Below the pieces are notes generated by a model that had not been told where the DNA came from, did not search any database, and saw only the letters and a list, made by a program, of their open reading frames with translations. Made by a program: the position numbers and the translations under genes. From Euglena gracilis (lineage: Eukaryota > Euglenida > Euglenophyceae > Euglenales): 64,000 nt of DNA. Each line of letters begins with the position of its first letter. Position 1 is the stretch's first letter. Below are positions 9,013-20,452 of the stretch, piece after piece. Location: assembly GCA_039621445.1 (NCBI GenBank), contig CP154955.1, forward strand, positions 30,511,471 through 30,575,470, in the 5' to 3' direction.

Positions 9013-10533
9013 CATTGTGCATATGCACAACAATTATCCATTGCGCGCATGTGCAATGGATAATTGTAGCACATGTGCGCAATGTCCTTTCAAAAAGCAG
9101 ATGTAAATAGCACGTGCGTGCTGTGGGAGAAGGTGGTGGATTGAGGAAAATGATGAGGGGGTTTTGAGCACCGCTGTGCCCAGAAGCTGGGCTGGTGATG
9201 TTCAATTTAGGCATGGGCCGTCCCAATCAAACTGTGAAGGCACAGCGACTCTGCACTCAGTGCTGCGAGTTGGGTTTTTGGGGTTGATGACAAGATGATC
9301 TGCTTTGGCCAAATTGTGTCCTCCACCTGCTTGGTGTGATGTGGCTGTCTGGTGGGTTGCAAACCCAAAAAAAAGGTGGGCCAGTATGTCCACCTTTCTC
9401 CGCTGTTGTTGATGGACCTTTTCGATTTCTCAATCAATTTGAATGCATTTTGCTCTTCCCCAAGTGTTATTCAAATTCTTGGTGAGAGAATGGGGGTGAC
9501 AAGCTTTTTTAATACATTTTTGGGGGGTGCCCAGAAGTGTTTCCTCAGTATTGATTCCAAGAAGGGTTTTTGTGTTACCCGTTCTTCAAACCCAATTTTG
9601 CCGAGGTATGGCGGAAAAAGTCGTGCCCCTCAGACATGCCGAACTGTGAAGCAAGTGGGAGGAACATCCAGCAATGGCATTGGGCTCAGAACACATGGGA
9701 CAAGGAACGTCGGCTTGAAAGAAGATGGTGGTTGCAGTCCCCCACCAGGAGGGTGGTATCCTGTTCCATTCCCTCCACCTCAGCTCTGTCGGCTCTAGTG
9801 TTGAGATGCTTCCAGGACCGCAGTGACATAAATCAGAAGATAAAAATTGGTAACCATTGTGCGTCTGCGCAATTGGCGCACTAATGTGGAATGAAATTTC
9901 AAGGTTCCATTGCGCAAATGTCCAATGGACATACAAATATCGAATTCTAAAGTAGCGTCGCTGTTGTGCAGATGTGCAATGTTTACTCACGTTCAATACA
10001 ATACCCAGAGAAGGCTTCCATCCACCTGTCCTGCACTGTGCTCCATTCCCCCTGGTGTTCAATCTCCACCGCAGCCGCCCTATCCCTGCGTCGTGAGATG
10101 AGTTTCAAGCAGCTATATTGCGCATCTGTGCAGCAGCCATGCCATGTTAGAACTTCAAATTGTATGTCCATTGTGCAGGTGTACAATGGAGCTCTTCCAT
10201 TTTTTTTATTCAAGTGTGCCCATTTCGCAGATGCGCAATGAAAGCAGTTTGACATATGAGTTGTGTAGTTATTGAACCAGTACGCAATGATCACCCACAT
10301 TTAGACGTGCAATTATGCTTAGTTTTTTTGTAATGAGAAATTTAGTTGCGTCATTGTGCAACTGCGCAATGGAGTCCCCAGAGCTTTGGGTTCCTGCACG
10401 CTTGGCCACACCGTAGAGTTCCAAGTCGCTCCTACACTGAAGCCTGGCGTCCAGGATAATTTGAATTGGTCTGTCCCGGCACCCCCAGGGCCTGGGCACG
10501 AAAGGAATGCAAATGGGATATTGCGCATTGGTG
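9013..10533. repeat. CATTGYGCA-NN-TGYGCAATG palindromes inside E2
   Basis: Copies with centre in brackets: 9013-9030 (TA), 9031-9066 (CA, 17-nt arms), 9069-9084 (TG), 9854-9875 (TC), 9907-9928 (AA), 9964-9979 (GA), 10118-10133 (TC), 10168-10189 (GG), 10221-10240 (GA), 10352-10371 (AC) and 10518-10533 (degenerate). The geometry is that of E1: conserved arms around a free dinucleotide. Confidence 0.75.
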
Positions 10534-10721
10534 CAGTTTCCCAGTTATTTTTTAAGCTAAGTGCGGGTTAGACTGCCTTCGATCTTTTCTTCAGTTTTTT
10601 TTTGAATTTTTCCAGTGTGCATTTTGAAGGGCGAAGCCTCATTAAGGCTATTTTGGGAGTCCCATCGACTGCCTGTTTGTGCGTATGGCCTTCGATGCGT
10701 TCATGGTCTCCGGCGCCGCAG

Positions 10722-10786
10722 GAGCAGGAGTGGTTGGCGGCGGAGCGGGCCAAGCTTGAGGCCCAGCTGAAGGGCCTACTGGCCCG
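10722..10786 (+). CDS. Coiled-coil exon
   Basis: It follows 'ctccggcgccgcag' and encodes EQEWLAAERAKLEAQLKGLL then A-R in phase 0. The donor CCCG|GTGTGC leaves phase 2, which matches the phase-2 start of the next exon at 11005. This is the last strongly helical exon before the proline-rich linker. Confidence 0.65.
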
Positions 10787-11004
10787 GTGTGCCACCCCAG
10801 CGAGCGTTGCAAGCTGCCTCCCCCGTGTGGTGGGCGGCGACGGGGCGGGGGGGGGGGGGCGGTGAACACAGTCAGTCTGCCTGTGGTCACCGTAGTCACA
10901 CGTGGGTTCATCAGCCCGGGGGAAAGGCCGAAGGATTTGCGGGGGCGAGTCCCCCAGCGGTGGGGGTGTGCCTCTCCGTTCGCTCTCCGGGCGTTGCCCC
11001 GCAG

Positions 11005-11149
11005 GGCGGAGCAAGGGCCGCCCCCGGAGGAGACAGCCCAAGTGGTGCCATCGACCCCCCGGGAGGTGTGCCGTGGAGCGGGATCCATGAACTGCCTCGC
11101 CCCCCCACCACAAATGGGCCTTCCGCGGCCGGTCCATCCAAGGGCCAGG
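11005..11149 (+). CDS. Proline-rich linker exon
   Basis: Acceptor 'gttgccccgcag', start phase 2, donor AGG|GTGCCG, end phase 0. It encodes AEQGPPPEETAQVVPSTPRE followed by a Cys/Gly/Pro-rich stretch (MNCLAPPPQMGLPRP). The other two frames either stop early or are Gly/Pro-rich. The agreement of phase with 10722-10786 is the main support. It probably forms a flexible linker between the rod and the EF-hand block. Confidence 0.5.
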
Positions 11150-13679
11150 GTGCCGGGGGCGTACACTTTTGGCGGCCCTCCCTGTCTAGGACGCTGGGGT
11201 GTCCCCTCGTCGCCCGAGCCTTGACCTTCGCGATTCACGTGACACGGAGCGGAAGGATTTCCCTCCGGTGCCCCCCCCTCCCTGTGGCTCCGATGCTGGT
11301 CTCGTGAATTGGCTTCGACCTCTGGCCCTTCGAACTGAGCCCTACCTTTTCCCCCTCCCTGCAGCGCTCTGATTTCGGACTTTTGAGCAGGACCCGAGGG
11401 GAAAAGAAGGAGAAGGGCCGTCGCCTCAAGGGAGGATTTCATCTCCAGGGAGGATTTTCCGTTCCTGCCCATTGGTTTTGATGTTTTGATTTGAATGATA
11501 TTTGGAAGTATGTGAGAATATACAAAATGGTTGAAGGAAAAGGGCGTTGATGATCCTGATTTCCTCCGGTTTCGATGGTTTATTCATCATCATCTTCTGC
11601 CAATCACCACATTTTGATTGTTGTTATTTTTGAACGGAAATGCAGCTTTGAAAAAAAAATTTGTTGATTTGAAAACAATGCACACACCCACTGTTCTTCT
11701 CTCAGGTGTCGGAAGCTGCAAGTCCGCCCAAAGTAGGTGCCACCAGCTGCCCCAAATTTTGCTGCACAGGCTAAGGATGCCTTTTGGAAAACAATGGGAG
11801 CCCCACCACAATCAAAAGTTTTTTTTTCTGATTCCCCATTCAGCCTTGAGGAATAGGTCGACCTTCAAAACCTTCGCCAAAAATGCCACAAATGATCTTT
11901 TTTGTAACCCTCCCAAATTTTAACCCCCTCTTCCCGGGAAGCGCCCAAAGACAGAATGGAATGGGAAGCAGGGGTTTTGTTATTGGAGGGGCTCCTGCCC
12001 GGGTCCATCCGCCCTTTTTGGGAGCCACTCAGCAGCTTCCAGCCTGTCCCCCGCCCCTAGTGGGGTCCGCTGGAGTTGGGGCCAGTTTGGTAAAGCTGGG
12101 CTGGACCGAAAAGATTTTTGCGCAAAATGCCAATTATTTTGAAAAGGGCGCAAAAATTAGAAATTTTTTTCATGGACATTTTGAAGGTTTTTTTATTTTT
12201 GCCTCGAAATTTGGGCTGAAAAACCCCAACCCAGCTTGATTTGGGCTTTTTTTTTTTGGCTTGGTTTCAGGTGTCAACTGGGTCAAGCTGCCAGCCAGCT
12301 GGATCTCCCCCCCACCCGGACTTGGAACCGGGGGCGGGTTTGCAGCCAGAACCAAAAAAATACACCCGCAGTATCGGGTGCCTGCTTTTGGAAGACCCCT
12401 ATAACGCAAACCTACCTCCGATTTTTTTTTTAAAGCAAAGCCTGGACCAAATCTGAAAGCTGAATTATTTTTTCTGAATAATAATCTCCAGATGACGATT
12501 TCACTGCTTCAAAGAATCCAGATAATCCAGCTGTTTTAACTGGAAACCTTTATGTGTTCAATGTCCAATGTAAAATATTTCAAGTTCAAAATTCTTCCCA
12601 TGTTTCCCATTTTGAGACAACAGGTGTGGTTTGGTAGAACAGTTTTAAAAAGGGGGGAAATATCAAATCTCCTTCTGTCCTCGTTACCCATACCTATTTT
12701 GGGTAACGAGGGCAGAATTTATGTCCTATTTACCCATACCTCGTTACCCAACCCATACCTATTGTGGATAAATTTTCTTTTTTTCCAGCCTATCTGGAAA
12801 AAAAATAAACGACATTCTGAAAATACTGCTATAAAAAATTTGTTGCTTTTATTATCGTTGGTTGCACTGATTTCTCAAATTTTCAAAGATGGTTTCTCCA
12901 AAATGAATTTTGCATGCATCCCTGTTTCTTTTGTCCGTTGTCAACCTCATGCCTTCACCTCAGACCCCCCCCCCAGACATGCCCAGGAAGGGGAGGGGGA
13001 GGTATGACTTTTTACCACGTTGCGATCAGGACAATCCATGAAACTGCTCAGATTTACACCACATCAATTACTTTCATTAAAAAATGGTTTTTGTTCCAAA
13101 GTAGTTTGAATTTCTTTTGTTCATTGTGAAATGTGCTGACGTGTGGCCGTGTGAGAATTTTCCAACCTCTAACCTCTGGGTACAAGATTGGCAAGAAGAA
13201 AATTCACACACTCAACATATTATTAACATACGACACTCAAAAATTTTAAAAGTCCAATTTTTTTGATTTGGTTTGCAACTGAGGGAAAAGATAAACAAAG
13301 ACATATCAAGCACAAAAAGTCGTATTGTTCTTGGGTTGCTCCTCCCCTTGCACCTGCTGACCGGCCCCCGAACAATTTTTTTGGGATTTTTTTGGCCGAT
13401 TTCCGGGTTCGAATAAAGCTTTTTTTTCAGCCCTCTGGTGACAAATTTGTGGAAAAAAATTATTTCCTTTCCTTTTAGTCATCGGTGTCAAAATGCCTAC
13501 AATACCAGACCCGGAAAAAACTGTCCTCTTGTCCTGAACTCGCTGACCGACCTCGTATGGATTTTTCTACCACTTCGAAGTACATTTTGTATTCATTGTT
13601 CAATAAAATTTACAAAATCTACCGGCCCGGGCCCAACCACAGCAGGTCCACCCCCTGAGGGCCTTTTTAAAACGGTCCG
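11150..13679 (+). other. Intronic stretch with no recognised gene
   Basis: I saw no convincing exon. The content is T-rich single-copy-looking sequence with a few C runs. One hairpin is visible at 12680-12710 (CTCGTTACCCA...TGGGTAACGAG, loop about 9 nt), next to further copies of 'cccatacct'. Confidence 0.5.
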
Positions 13680-13689
13680 GCGTGAGAGC

Positions 13690-13938
13690 AGTGTGGCCAG
13701 CGGAACAGCGGCCCCCCGTGTCACACTCCTCCGCTGCCAACTCCGCCCACACAGCCCGCGTGCAGCCCATGGCCCAGCTCCCGTCCGCCCCGCGGAGCCA
13801 CCGCTTGCTGACTCCGCAGCCTCGGCCGGGGTCCGGGCATGTGCCGGGCGAGGCCGGCAGTCCCCACAGCAGCCACCTCGCCGCCTCGGCCCCGTCCCCA
13901 TGTGCCAGCGGCCTGGGTGGCTCCCGCCCCTGGAGCAG
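13690..13938 (+). CDS. Candidate GC-rich Ser/Pro/Ala exon, frame uncertain
   Basis: A GC-rich island with low stop density in an AT-richer intron. It ends in a good donor (GGAGCAG|GTCCGAG). Two + frames are open. One reads SHSSAANSAHTARVQPMAQL... and the other SPRAAHGPAPVRPAEPPLAD...LEQ, which would end in phase 0. The minus strand is also open, as expected from base composition. No acceptor stands out. It may be another linker exon. Confidence 0.35.
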
Positions 13939-14198
13939 GTCCGAGGGCCCTCCTCTTCGCAAGTTTTGGGGTGGGCCCCCAAGAGAGGTACCCCAATACA
14001 ACCTTCCAAGCATTCAAATAGGTGGTGGCCAATGCCCAGGTTGATTTTGTGTGGGCGTTTTAATTTTTGATCTTTGGTGCAAAGAATTCTGGAGTGCCAT
14101 CCCCCCATAGGACAGGGGTGAAAGTGCTGTAGAAACAAAAAAGCAGTTCCGAACCATACCATTGCTTAACACCTGTCCCACCCCCGGGGGGGGGGGGG

Positions 14199-14400
14199 GT
14201 GACTGACTGGTTTTCTGCCCCCCCCCAGGGGGGGTTAGGCCCGAAATGAAAAAGTGGCTTTTCAGGCGCCGAAGGAGCCAGAAAGTTTTTGGATCTTTTG
14301 AGATTTTTTGGCAATATTGCCTTGCCAACATGGCCGCATTCAAGAATGGCCGATCATCCCCCTGGGGGGTAAAGTGACTGACTGGTTTTTTCAGAGTGGA
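14199..14400 (+). repeat. GACTGACTGG / GGCGCC hairpin repeat
   Basis: Diverged unit with GACTGACTGG, a C/G palindrome, CAGGCGCCGAAGGAGCC and a second GACTGACTGG at its end. Confidence 0.5.
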
Positions 14401-14589
14401 AAGTGAATTTTTTTTTGGCCAAATCACCTCAACCCCAGTCAAAACCCACCCAATGGCTCCAGAACCCTCCAATCGGGGGTGAATATGCAAAAACTTGGGG
14501 TGAAAATGTCAATTTTGGGCCACTTTGGCAAAAGAACCTCTCTCCATTGGATTTTCAATATAATGGCCCCAAAATACCAATAAAATAGC

Positions 14590-14965
14590 ACAAAAAGGAC
14601 TGAGCCCTCCAAGTATGTTACCAACATAGAAGGGATTTTGTTTTTTTTTGAGGGTGGTGGGGCGGAGCCCCCCCCCCCGCCTAGCCAAAATGAGCCACAA
14701 AAACGACTTAGCCCCCGAGTATGCTGCCAACATAGAAGGGATTCTGTTATTTGGGGGGGTGCGGGGGGGGGGGGCGCCTATGTCAAAATTTCGCACAAAA
14801 AGGACTTTGCCCTCCAAGTATGTTGCCAACATACTTGGGATTTTGTTATTTGAGGGGGGGTGCGGAGGGGCAGAGCCCCCCCCCCCCGCCTATGCCAAAG
14901 TGAGCCACAAAAACAACGACTTCGCCCCCGAGTATACTGCTAACATAGAAGGGATTTTGTTATTT
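14590..14965 (+). repeat. Minisatellite, about four units of about 105-115 bp
   Basis: Each unit contains '(a/g)agtatgytgccaacata' and 'gaagggattttgttattt' followed by a G/C block. Two variants alternate: one begins CCTCCAAGTATGTT, the other CCCCGAGTATGCT, which suggests dimer amplification. Confidence 0.7.
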
Positions 14966-15745
14966 GAGGCTCGGGGGATTTGGGGGAAGGGGGAGTTTTC
15001 TGTCCCTCGTAATGCAAAATGCTTGCATTTCTAAAGGATTTTCATGTAATCCCTGTTTCATCATTGACGGACCCCCATCAAGGGCCCACCGACCCCCACC
15101 GACCAAAGATTTCCATCTCAGGGCGTTCATCTTGGTGCAGGGCACTTATTTGGACCCATCCGGACCATTTCTGGGTGATTTGGGCCCGCCACAGACCATT
15201 TTTATGACCACCGTCTAGCCACCGACTTGTTTGCATAGGATTTTCTTCATGGGGGGGGGGGGGGCTTAAAAGTGGGCGGTTTTGACCCGTTAGCACATTA
15301 GTGTGGGTATTTCGCCGACTAGTCGGCCGACTACCCACTACCCCCCCCCCAGTCTACCACTATGCGCCCCGAAATCCGCAAAGTTTCAATTTTGTGTTGC
15401 ACCCGAATGTTGTGGAGCGAATGGGGGCGTGTGGCATTGGTGTGCGGGCGTTTGTGTCGCGGCTGTTGCATCCCATGCGCTTTGTTTGCCCCAGGGCCTC
15501 GTCCCCTAGCGCGCTGCATCGGGGGTCTCGCGGCGTGACCACAGATTCATTTATCATTTGTGGTACCCTCCTCTTTTTAGGCCCAGAATTATTATCTTGA
15601 TCCCACTCCTTGATTACCAAAGTTTTCGATTTCAGAACAAAATTGGTGGTGGTTCAGTGAGGTCATGGGGGGGGGGGTGAGATTGGGTTGGTGGGTGGGT
15701 GGGTGGGTTTGGGCCTGGAAAGCTGTGCCACCTTGGATCTCCAAG
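14966..15745 (+). other. Intronic stretch with no recognised gene
   Basis: Contains scattered C/G runs (15249-15265, 15668-15678) and a short inverted repeat 'gccgactagtcggc' near 15312. No exon is supported. Confidence 0.4.
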
Positions 15746-15875
15746 TGAATCCATGGGCCGAACCTTGCTATACAGACTGTTGCGTCGCCAGACCACCAGC
15801 AAGTGTGCTGCCAGGGCTCTTTTGATAGTGATGGCAGTTGAGCTGTTGTGTGTGACCGTGACCAGCCTGCATCAG
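15746..15875 (+). CDS. EF-hand-like repeat exon (second half of a unit)
   Basis: Acceptor 'ggatctccaag', donor CAG|GTATTG, phases 2 to 0. It reads ESMGRTLLYRLLRRQTTSKC then AARALLIVMAVELL. The G-R-T-L-L-Y-R-L-L-R-R core aligns with GAVTFYKLLRR at 36640, where the canonical EF loop runs into its exit helix, but the 'LFP' motif is replaced by QTT. This is the first EF-block exon in the window. The acceptor is weak. Confidence 0.45.
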
Positions 15876-16110
15876 GTATTGCTTTAAGGCAAATCTTTTT
15901 CAAAAGTTTTAGACATTTTAAAGCACTTTTAAGGCCTTTCAAGGCATTTTAAGGCATTTTATTTATTTTAGGCGCTATTTTCCAAGGGCTGTCTGGGCAT
16001 CGAACCAACGTTTTCAACCTGTGGTCCAAATTTTGAACAATCAAAAGGCACATTTTTTGGGTATTGTTTGGATGGATAATGGCCAGGGTGGGCCGGGGAG
16101 CAGCACCTAC

Positions 16111-16470
16111 GTCCGACTGACCCCCCATTTCGGTCCCGGAATGGCGCTGGATCCGGCGAAAGGGGTCGGGTCTGGGGATATTCCGCGCTTATTGTGTGGG
16201 ATAGGGTCAGGGTTAGGGTTGGCGGAACGAAAGGGGGGCGTTTTTTAGGGACGAGGATAGGCCGGAAGTTAAGCTGCCGTTTGGGAAATATTTTTGGGTC
16301 GCATTTCCGTCGTCGTTCGTTTTACCGTCCCAAATTTCACCGAACTTGGTCGGAATTGCGGCATTTCTCCCTAAATTCCTAAAAGGGGGAGCCCTCCAGG
16401 AATCCGGTCGGAACCCAAACCCCATACCCGAACGATAACCCCGACCTTCCTCCAGGGTCGGACGCGGGTG
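16111..16470 (+). repeat. Dispersed repeat of about 360 bp (inverted partner at 23607-23950)
   Basis: Landmarks shared with the complement of the partner are 'ggatagggtcagggttag', 'aatatttttgggtcgcattt' and 'gggagccctccaggaat'. Both copies lie between C runs. No ORF is conserved between them. Confidence 0.7.
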
Positions 16471-16801
16471 CTACTACCCCCCCCCCCCGCCCGGCCGGAG
16501 GTTTACTTGCCCCTCGGGAAAAAATGTTGCTGCTAGATAATTATGCAATGATCCAGCGATACCAGAATCACTTTTGTTCCCAAAGTTAGCCTGATTTTGC
16601 TGAGGCTTTGTGCTTTCATTTTTTGCTTGGTTGGAGAAAATTCTGCCAGTCCGAGATTTAAGGCATTTCAACGCATTTGAAAGCGTTGCAAGGCATGTTC
16701 GCCTAATTTTTTATGGCGCATTTGAAGGAGTTTTCCTGTTCTTCAGGCGCCTTAAAAAATGATCATCCCATTAATGATACCTGGCCCGCTTCTGTTTGCA
16801 G

Positions 16802-16886
16802 TGGCCAAAAAAACAGCAAAAACAGCTCGGCGTTCATCGACCTCGCACATGACGACGCTTTTCAGCAGCTGAGGTGGACGCTGCAG
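16802..16886 (+). CDS. Candidate short exon
   Basis: Acceptor 'ttctgtttgcag', donor CTGCAG|GTGTCC. After one leading base it reads GQKNSKNSSAFIDLAHDDAF then QQLRWTLQ. The D-L-A-H-D-D-A-F segment could be a degenerate EF loop. Good splice borders but a weak match to the repeat family. Confidence 0.4.
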
Positions 16887-17561
16887 GTGTCCCCAGCGGT
16901 GCTTTCCTTCCTCGGATGTGGGCGACCATTTGCCCCCGATTAAAGAAGATTTGAATTTTGTTTGATCATTGTCCCAATACCACCCCCCATGGCAACACCC
17001 TCTCCCAACGACTCTACAGGTGCATTTTGCACTGCTGCCCACGGTAATGGGCCCTATTATTTGGACTCCGACCGTGAGGCGGTTTCTGTCCCCCTCCCAA
17101 CAAATGCCCTCGGCTCCTCGGATTGGTGAAAGCTGTTTCTTTTACCCAGGAAGCCTGCACCGGTAGCACAATATCGATTAGATAAACGGTGTTCATTTTT
17201 GGGGGGCAGACAGTATTGTACCTTAAGGCTTTGCAGTTACTGCAACTTGAAATCCTAGGAAATCCCACTAGCAGGGCTAGCTAGTGGGAAAGAATCTGAT
17301 TTTAAGAAGTGAGTGGCGCGAAGCACCGGAATATTTTGGAACCCCAAAACTGCCAAAAATGCCATTTTTTTTGCCATTTTTGGGGTTTTTGGGGGGGGAA
17401 AAAATAATCCAAAAAAGCGCAGAGAAACCTCATTTCCGCCTCGGCGCACAGCGCCAGAGGAATTTTTTTTCCATCGAGGTGACCCCACAGACCCCGCGAA
17501 CTTTTGTTTTTTGTAGTGAAATGCCAGCCAGTGGACCCCCCCCCGGGGGTCATTATGCAAG

Positions 17562-17783
17562 AGCCCAGTGGCAGACATATGTGGAAGTTCGCTCCATCGG
17601 CTGGGGAGAGGTGCTTGAAGGAATGGCAGTCTCCGCCATTGCCGAAGGCCCCTGCGGTTCTTTCCTCCCGGATGGAACCCCTCCCATTCGCCAGGGCATC
17701 GACGATGGCAGCGGGCGACTGCAGGCAGCGCAGCTGGCCGAGCTCAAAGGACGTCTGGGCCCTTTCCACATATCGCAAGAGGC
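17562..17783 (+). CDS. EF-hand-like exon
   Basis: In the frame YARAQWQTYVEVRSIGWGEV the exon reaches GIDDGSGRLQAAQLAEL, an EF-hand loop shape (acidic, G-S-G, hydrophobic, then the exit helix) with one residue fewer than the canonical twelve. The borders are approximate: AG at 17560-17561 or later, GT at 17784. A second open frame in the same stretch has no recognisable motif. Confidence 0.5.
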
Positions 17784-19810
17784 GTGTGTCCCTGGCACAC
17801 CATTACTTTGGTGCACACCTGCCCCCCCCCCCTCTGGATGATTGCCCTGGGCCTTTTTTGTTGAATACATGCGCAAAAATGTTTTATCGTTGAGCTGCTC
17901 TACCCGAGACGTTGGGAGGTGCTGATCATAGCACAATTCTGGACTGATTTTAGAAAGTGGTGATTCTCCATGTCAGTGAAGCAACATGGCGACCCCCAAA
18001 ATAAAACACACCCTCCAAAATAAAACTCCCCAAAACAAAAAACCCCGGCCAGTTTTCAGCAAAAATTGAAAGAGAAGATTGTGTTTCCAAATTAAAAATT
18101 TTGGGGTTTTTGGAAAGTTCCAAGCCAGACGCTAAAAACTGTGCAAATGCTCCAAAAAATGTGTGAATTTTTGAAATAGTTTTGCGGTTTACCCATCTTT
18201 CATCTGTCAAAAAAATTGGCAATTTCGAATGTTTTTCTCGTTGGGAAAATCCTGCTTTTCCACCTCAATTCTGAAAAATAACCCCCCCCCCCGGGAAATT
18301 ATCATGCCTGATGTCGGGGATACTGTCAGGGTCCCCGTTACTGGCCAACCTCTCAGCATAGGAAGTCGTCAATTCTCGGGAGGGTATTTTTTCTGCAAAC
18401 ATTTTCAGGAAAATGAAATAATTACACCCCACTTTAGGATTTTCAGCAAAAGACCCATAAAATGGACCCAGGGTCTTATTTTTGGGAGCCCCAGGGTATT
18501 AAGTGAAGGTTGGTTTTGTGGGGGGGTTGGTCCGCACCCCCCTCCAGAAACCTCAAATTTTTTCTCGAGGTGTAACGAGATTTCTGATGTCAGTATTTTT
18601 CAAGGCCAAATTTTTCTCCGACGCTTTCCACCGGAAAATTTTTCCCACAGGGGAGAGGTTTCTAACCTTCCCCCCTTCCCTTGCATTCATTTAATACCCT
18701 GGTTATGGCCCAGGGTGTATAATTGGCTTGTCTAAAAACATAGATCTGTATTTCTAACAAAGAATAAAAAATGTTGAGGTGAAACCCAGTGGAACGTAAA
18801 TCTGCATGTTATCCAATTTGAGTCCAAGTTTTCCTCGACGAAGTGAAGTTGAGGATGTGGCAATTACCTCCGGTGAGTGCGTCGTTGAAAGGAATTTTTT
18901 TAGCACCGGACTCGTTGAGATTCATGCACGAACAGTAGTCCGAGACCCAGACAGGTCATTGTTGCTCGTTGCAGCATCACTGGCGGCTGCCCAACGCTTC
19001 TTGCCCCCCCCCCCCGGCCGCCTGGGGCAATTTGCATTTGCTCCTTAGTGTTTTGCTGGCATTCAGAAGTCTCTGGACATTGTGCTGTTGCCACTGAAGA
19101 GGAAGGTGTGGGTGCTGTTCTCCCCCTGTTGCCTCAACCCAATCCGTGTGTTATTCATTTCGGAGCTTGTTTGTGGCGTCTGCCAGACCACGTTTGGCGG
19201 GGACCAAGGCGTTGCTCAAATCGAAGGGCATCCCCTGGGGTGTCATGCCAGTGAGCAGTATTTTTCCAACCTTGAACCCCGTCGACGAGTTTTGTTTATT
19301 TTCCCAGCCACCCAAAGGGCTTTCGGGCGGCAACGGGACGGTTTTTTCCGCTGTTGGGCCATCAAAATGGGTAAACGTGGGCTGACCGGGGCATGATTGG
19401 TCAAAAGTTGATTTCTTTGCATCGTTGGCAGCTTCTTTGAGCATTTTTTTTTGCAGTCTTCATTTTTGCCTCCCATTTCGATCCTGGGTGGTCTAGTTCC
19501 ACCCTGGGACTGCTATATATGGGGGTCAGCCAATAGCCTTTTTCCCACCAGCTCAAATTCCAGCTCCGGGGGGGGGGGGGGTCGCAGGTGACGCCCATTT
19601 TGCGGAGTTATTGTTTTTCTTTGTGCACTGTTTGAAAGGAGCTTATGATTTGAGCGGTTGCAGCTGATAGGCTCTTGCAACCGTTTTGGCCAATTTCTGC
19701 AGTACACTGAAGGGGTCTCTCGGTCTGAAACCCCGAGACTCGGCCACCCCCTGGTTTTGCAAAAATTGCCCAGATACGCTGTGTTCGGCGAGGGTTTTGA
19801 CATGTTGCAG
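17784..19810 (+). other. Intronic stretch with no recognised gene
   Basis: AT-richer sequence with C runs (18283-18294, 19005-19017, 19569-19582). A dispersed repeat copy sits at 19440-19565. No exon with acceptable borders and motif was found. Confidence 0.4.
19440..19565 (+). repeat. Dispersed repeat (pairs with 25200-25320)
   Basis: Both copies carry 'cccatttcgatcctgg', 'ggtc(t/c)agttccac', 'ca(g/a)c(t/a)...cttttt(c/t)cca' and an ending like 'ccaactcgaat'. The partner overlaps the proposed exon at 25301. Confidence 0.5.
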
Positions 19811-20001
19811 AGGTCGCAGAGCCCATGATTGAAAACGTGGCCGGCAAAGGGAAAATGGAAAGTCATTGGTGGCTCGGCACTGCTAACTTGGAACTGCTGT
19901 CCCAGCTCTGCAACTGGGCTGCCGAGTCCCAGGCATTGGCTGCAGAAGGGGTGCCTTCAGTGGCCGTGGTCGCGCGCATGTGCCTTCCTTTTTTTTTGGG
20001 C
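19811..20001 (+). CDS. EF-hand-like exon
   Basis: Acceptor 'gacatgttgcag', donor GGC|GTGAGG, phases 1 to 0, which is the usual pattern for second-half EF exons here. It reads VAEPMIENVAGKGKMESHWW then LGTANLELLSQLCNWAAESQ. The N-V-A-G-K-G-K-M stretch has the G-x-G-x-hydrophobic shape of an EF loop but lacks acidic ligands, so calcium binding is unlikely. A poly-T run near the 3' border may have moved the donor. Confidence 0.5.
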
Positions 20002-20033
20002 GTGAGGACGGCCGCAGAGACCACTTGGACATA

Positions 20034-20452
20034 AACCCCCCCCCAAATAATACCCCCCCCGGGGTATTATTTTTTCGCCTGAAGTCCCGGCCCGAGGGGG
20101 GGGGGTATTATTTGGGGGGGGTATTATTTTTCCAAAAATTTCGAAATTTTCCGAAGTCCCGTAAAACCCAAAATAGCACCCAAAACCGCCCTTTGGGGTC
20201 ATTTTTTGCACTTTCTTGTGAATTTTACCATTTTTGGAGGTCAGATGAGCCAGAAAAATCCATTTTTTCCATAATTTGTTGTCAGAAATTGTGATTTTTA
20301 CCTACATTTTCAGGTCAAAAATCCGGGCCTTCGGCCCAAAACCGGGGGGGGGGGTATTATTTCGGCGGCCGAAGTCGGACCCCGAGGGGGGGGGGTATTA
20401 TTTGGGGGGGGGGGAGTGTATTATTTGGGGGGGTATTATTTGGGGGGGGGGT
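20034..20452. mobile_element. Inverted array of TATTATT + G8 modules
   Basis: The left end reads AACCCCCCCCCAAATAATAC and the right end is its approximate complement. Between them GGTATTATTT plus a G run recurs five or more times in both orientations. 'gaagtcccggcccgagg' and 'gaagtcggaccccgagg' each precede a module. It may be a nonautonomous element built from the module; no target duplication is clear. Confidence 0.45.

Larger units (their letters stand above)
8041..10582. mobile_element. Non-autonomous TIR element 'E2' of the TCTTAG family
   Basis: The left end TCTTAGGCGGCCTAACTCGC and the complement of the right end, TCGAAGGCAGTCTAACCCGC, match at most positions and resemble the E1 ends. 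A degenerate palindrome lies about 47 bp from the left end (8088-8105) and others near the right end, as in E1. It contains the GCGCATTTTT array and the CATTGYGCA palindromes. No transposase was recognised and no clear target duplication was seen. The right border is less certain than the left. Confidence 0.55.

Noticed and set aside
14590-14965. CRISPR-like array
   Set aside because: Units are contiguous diverged tandem repeats without unique spacers, in a eukaryotic intron.
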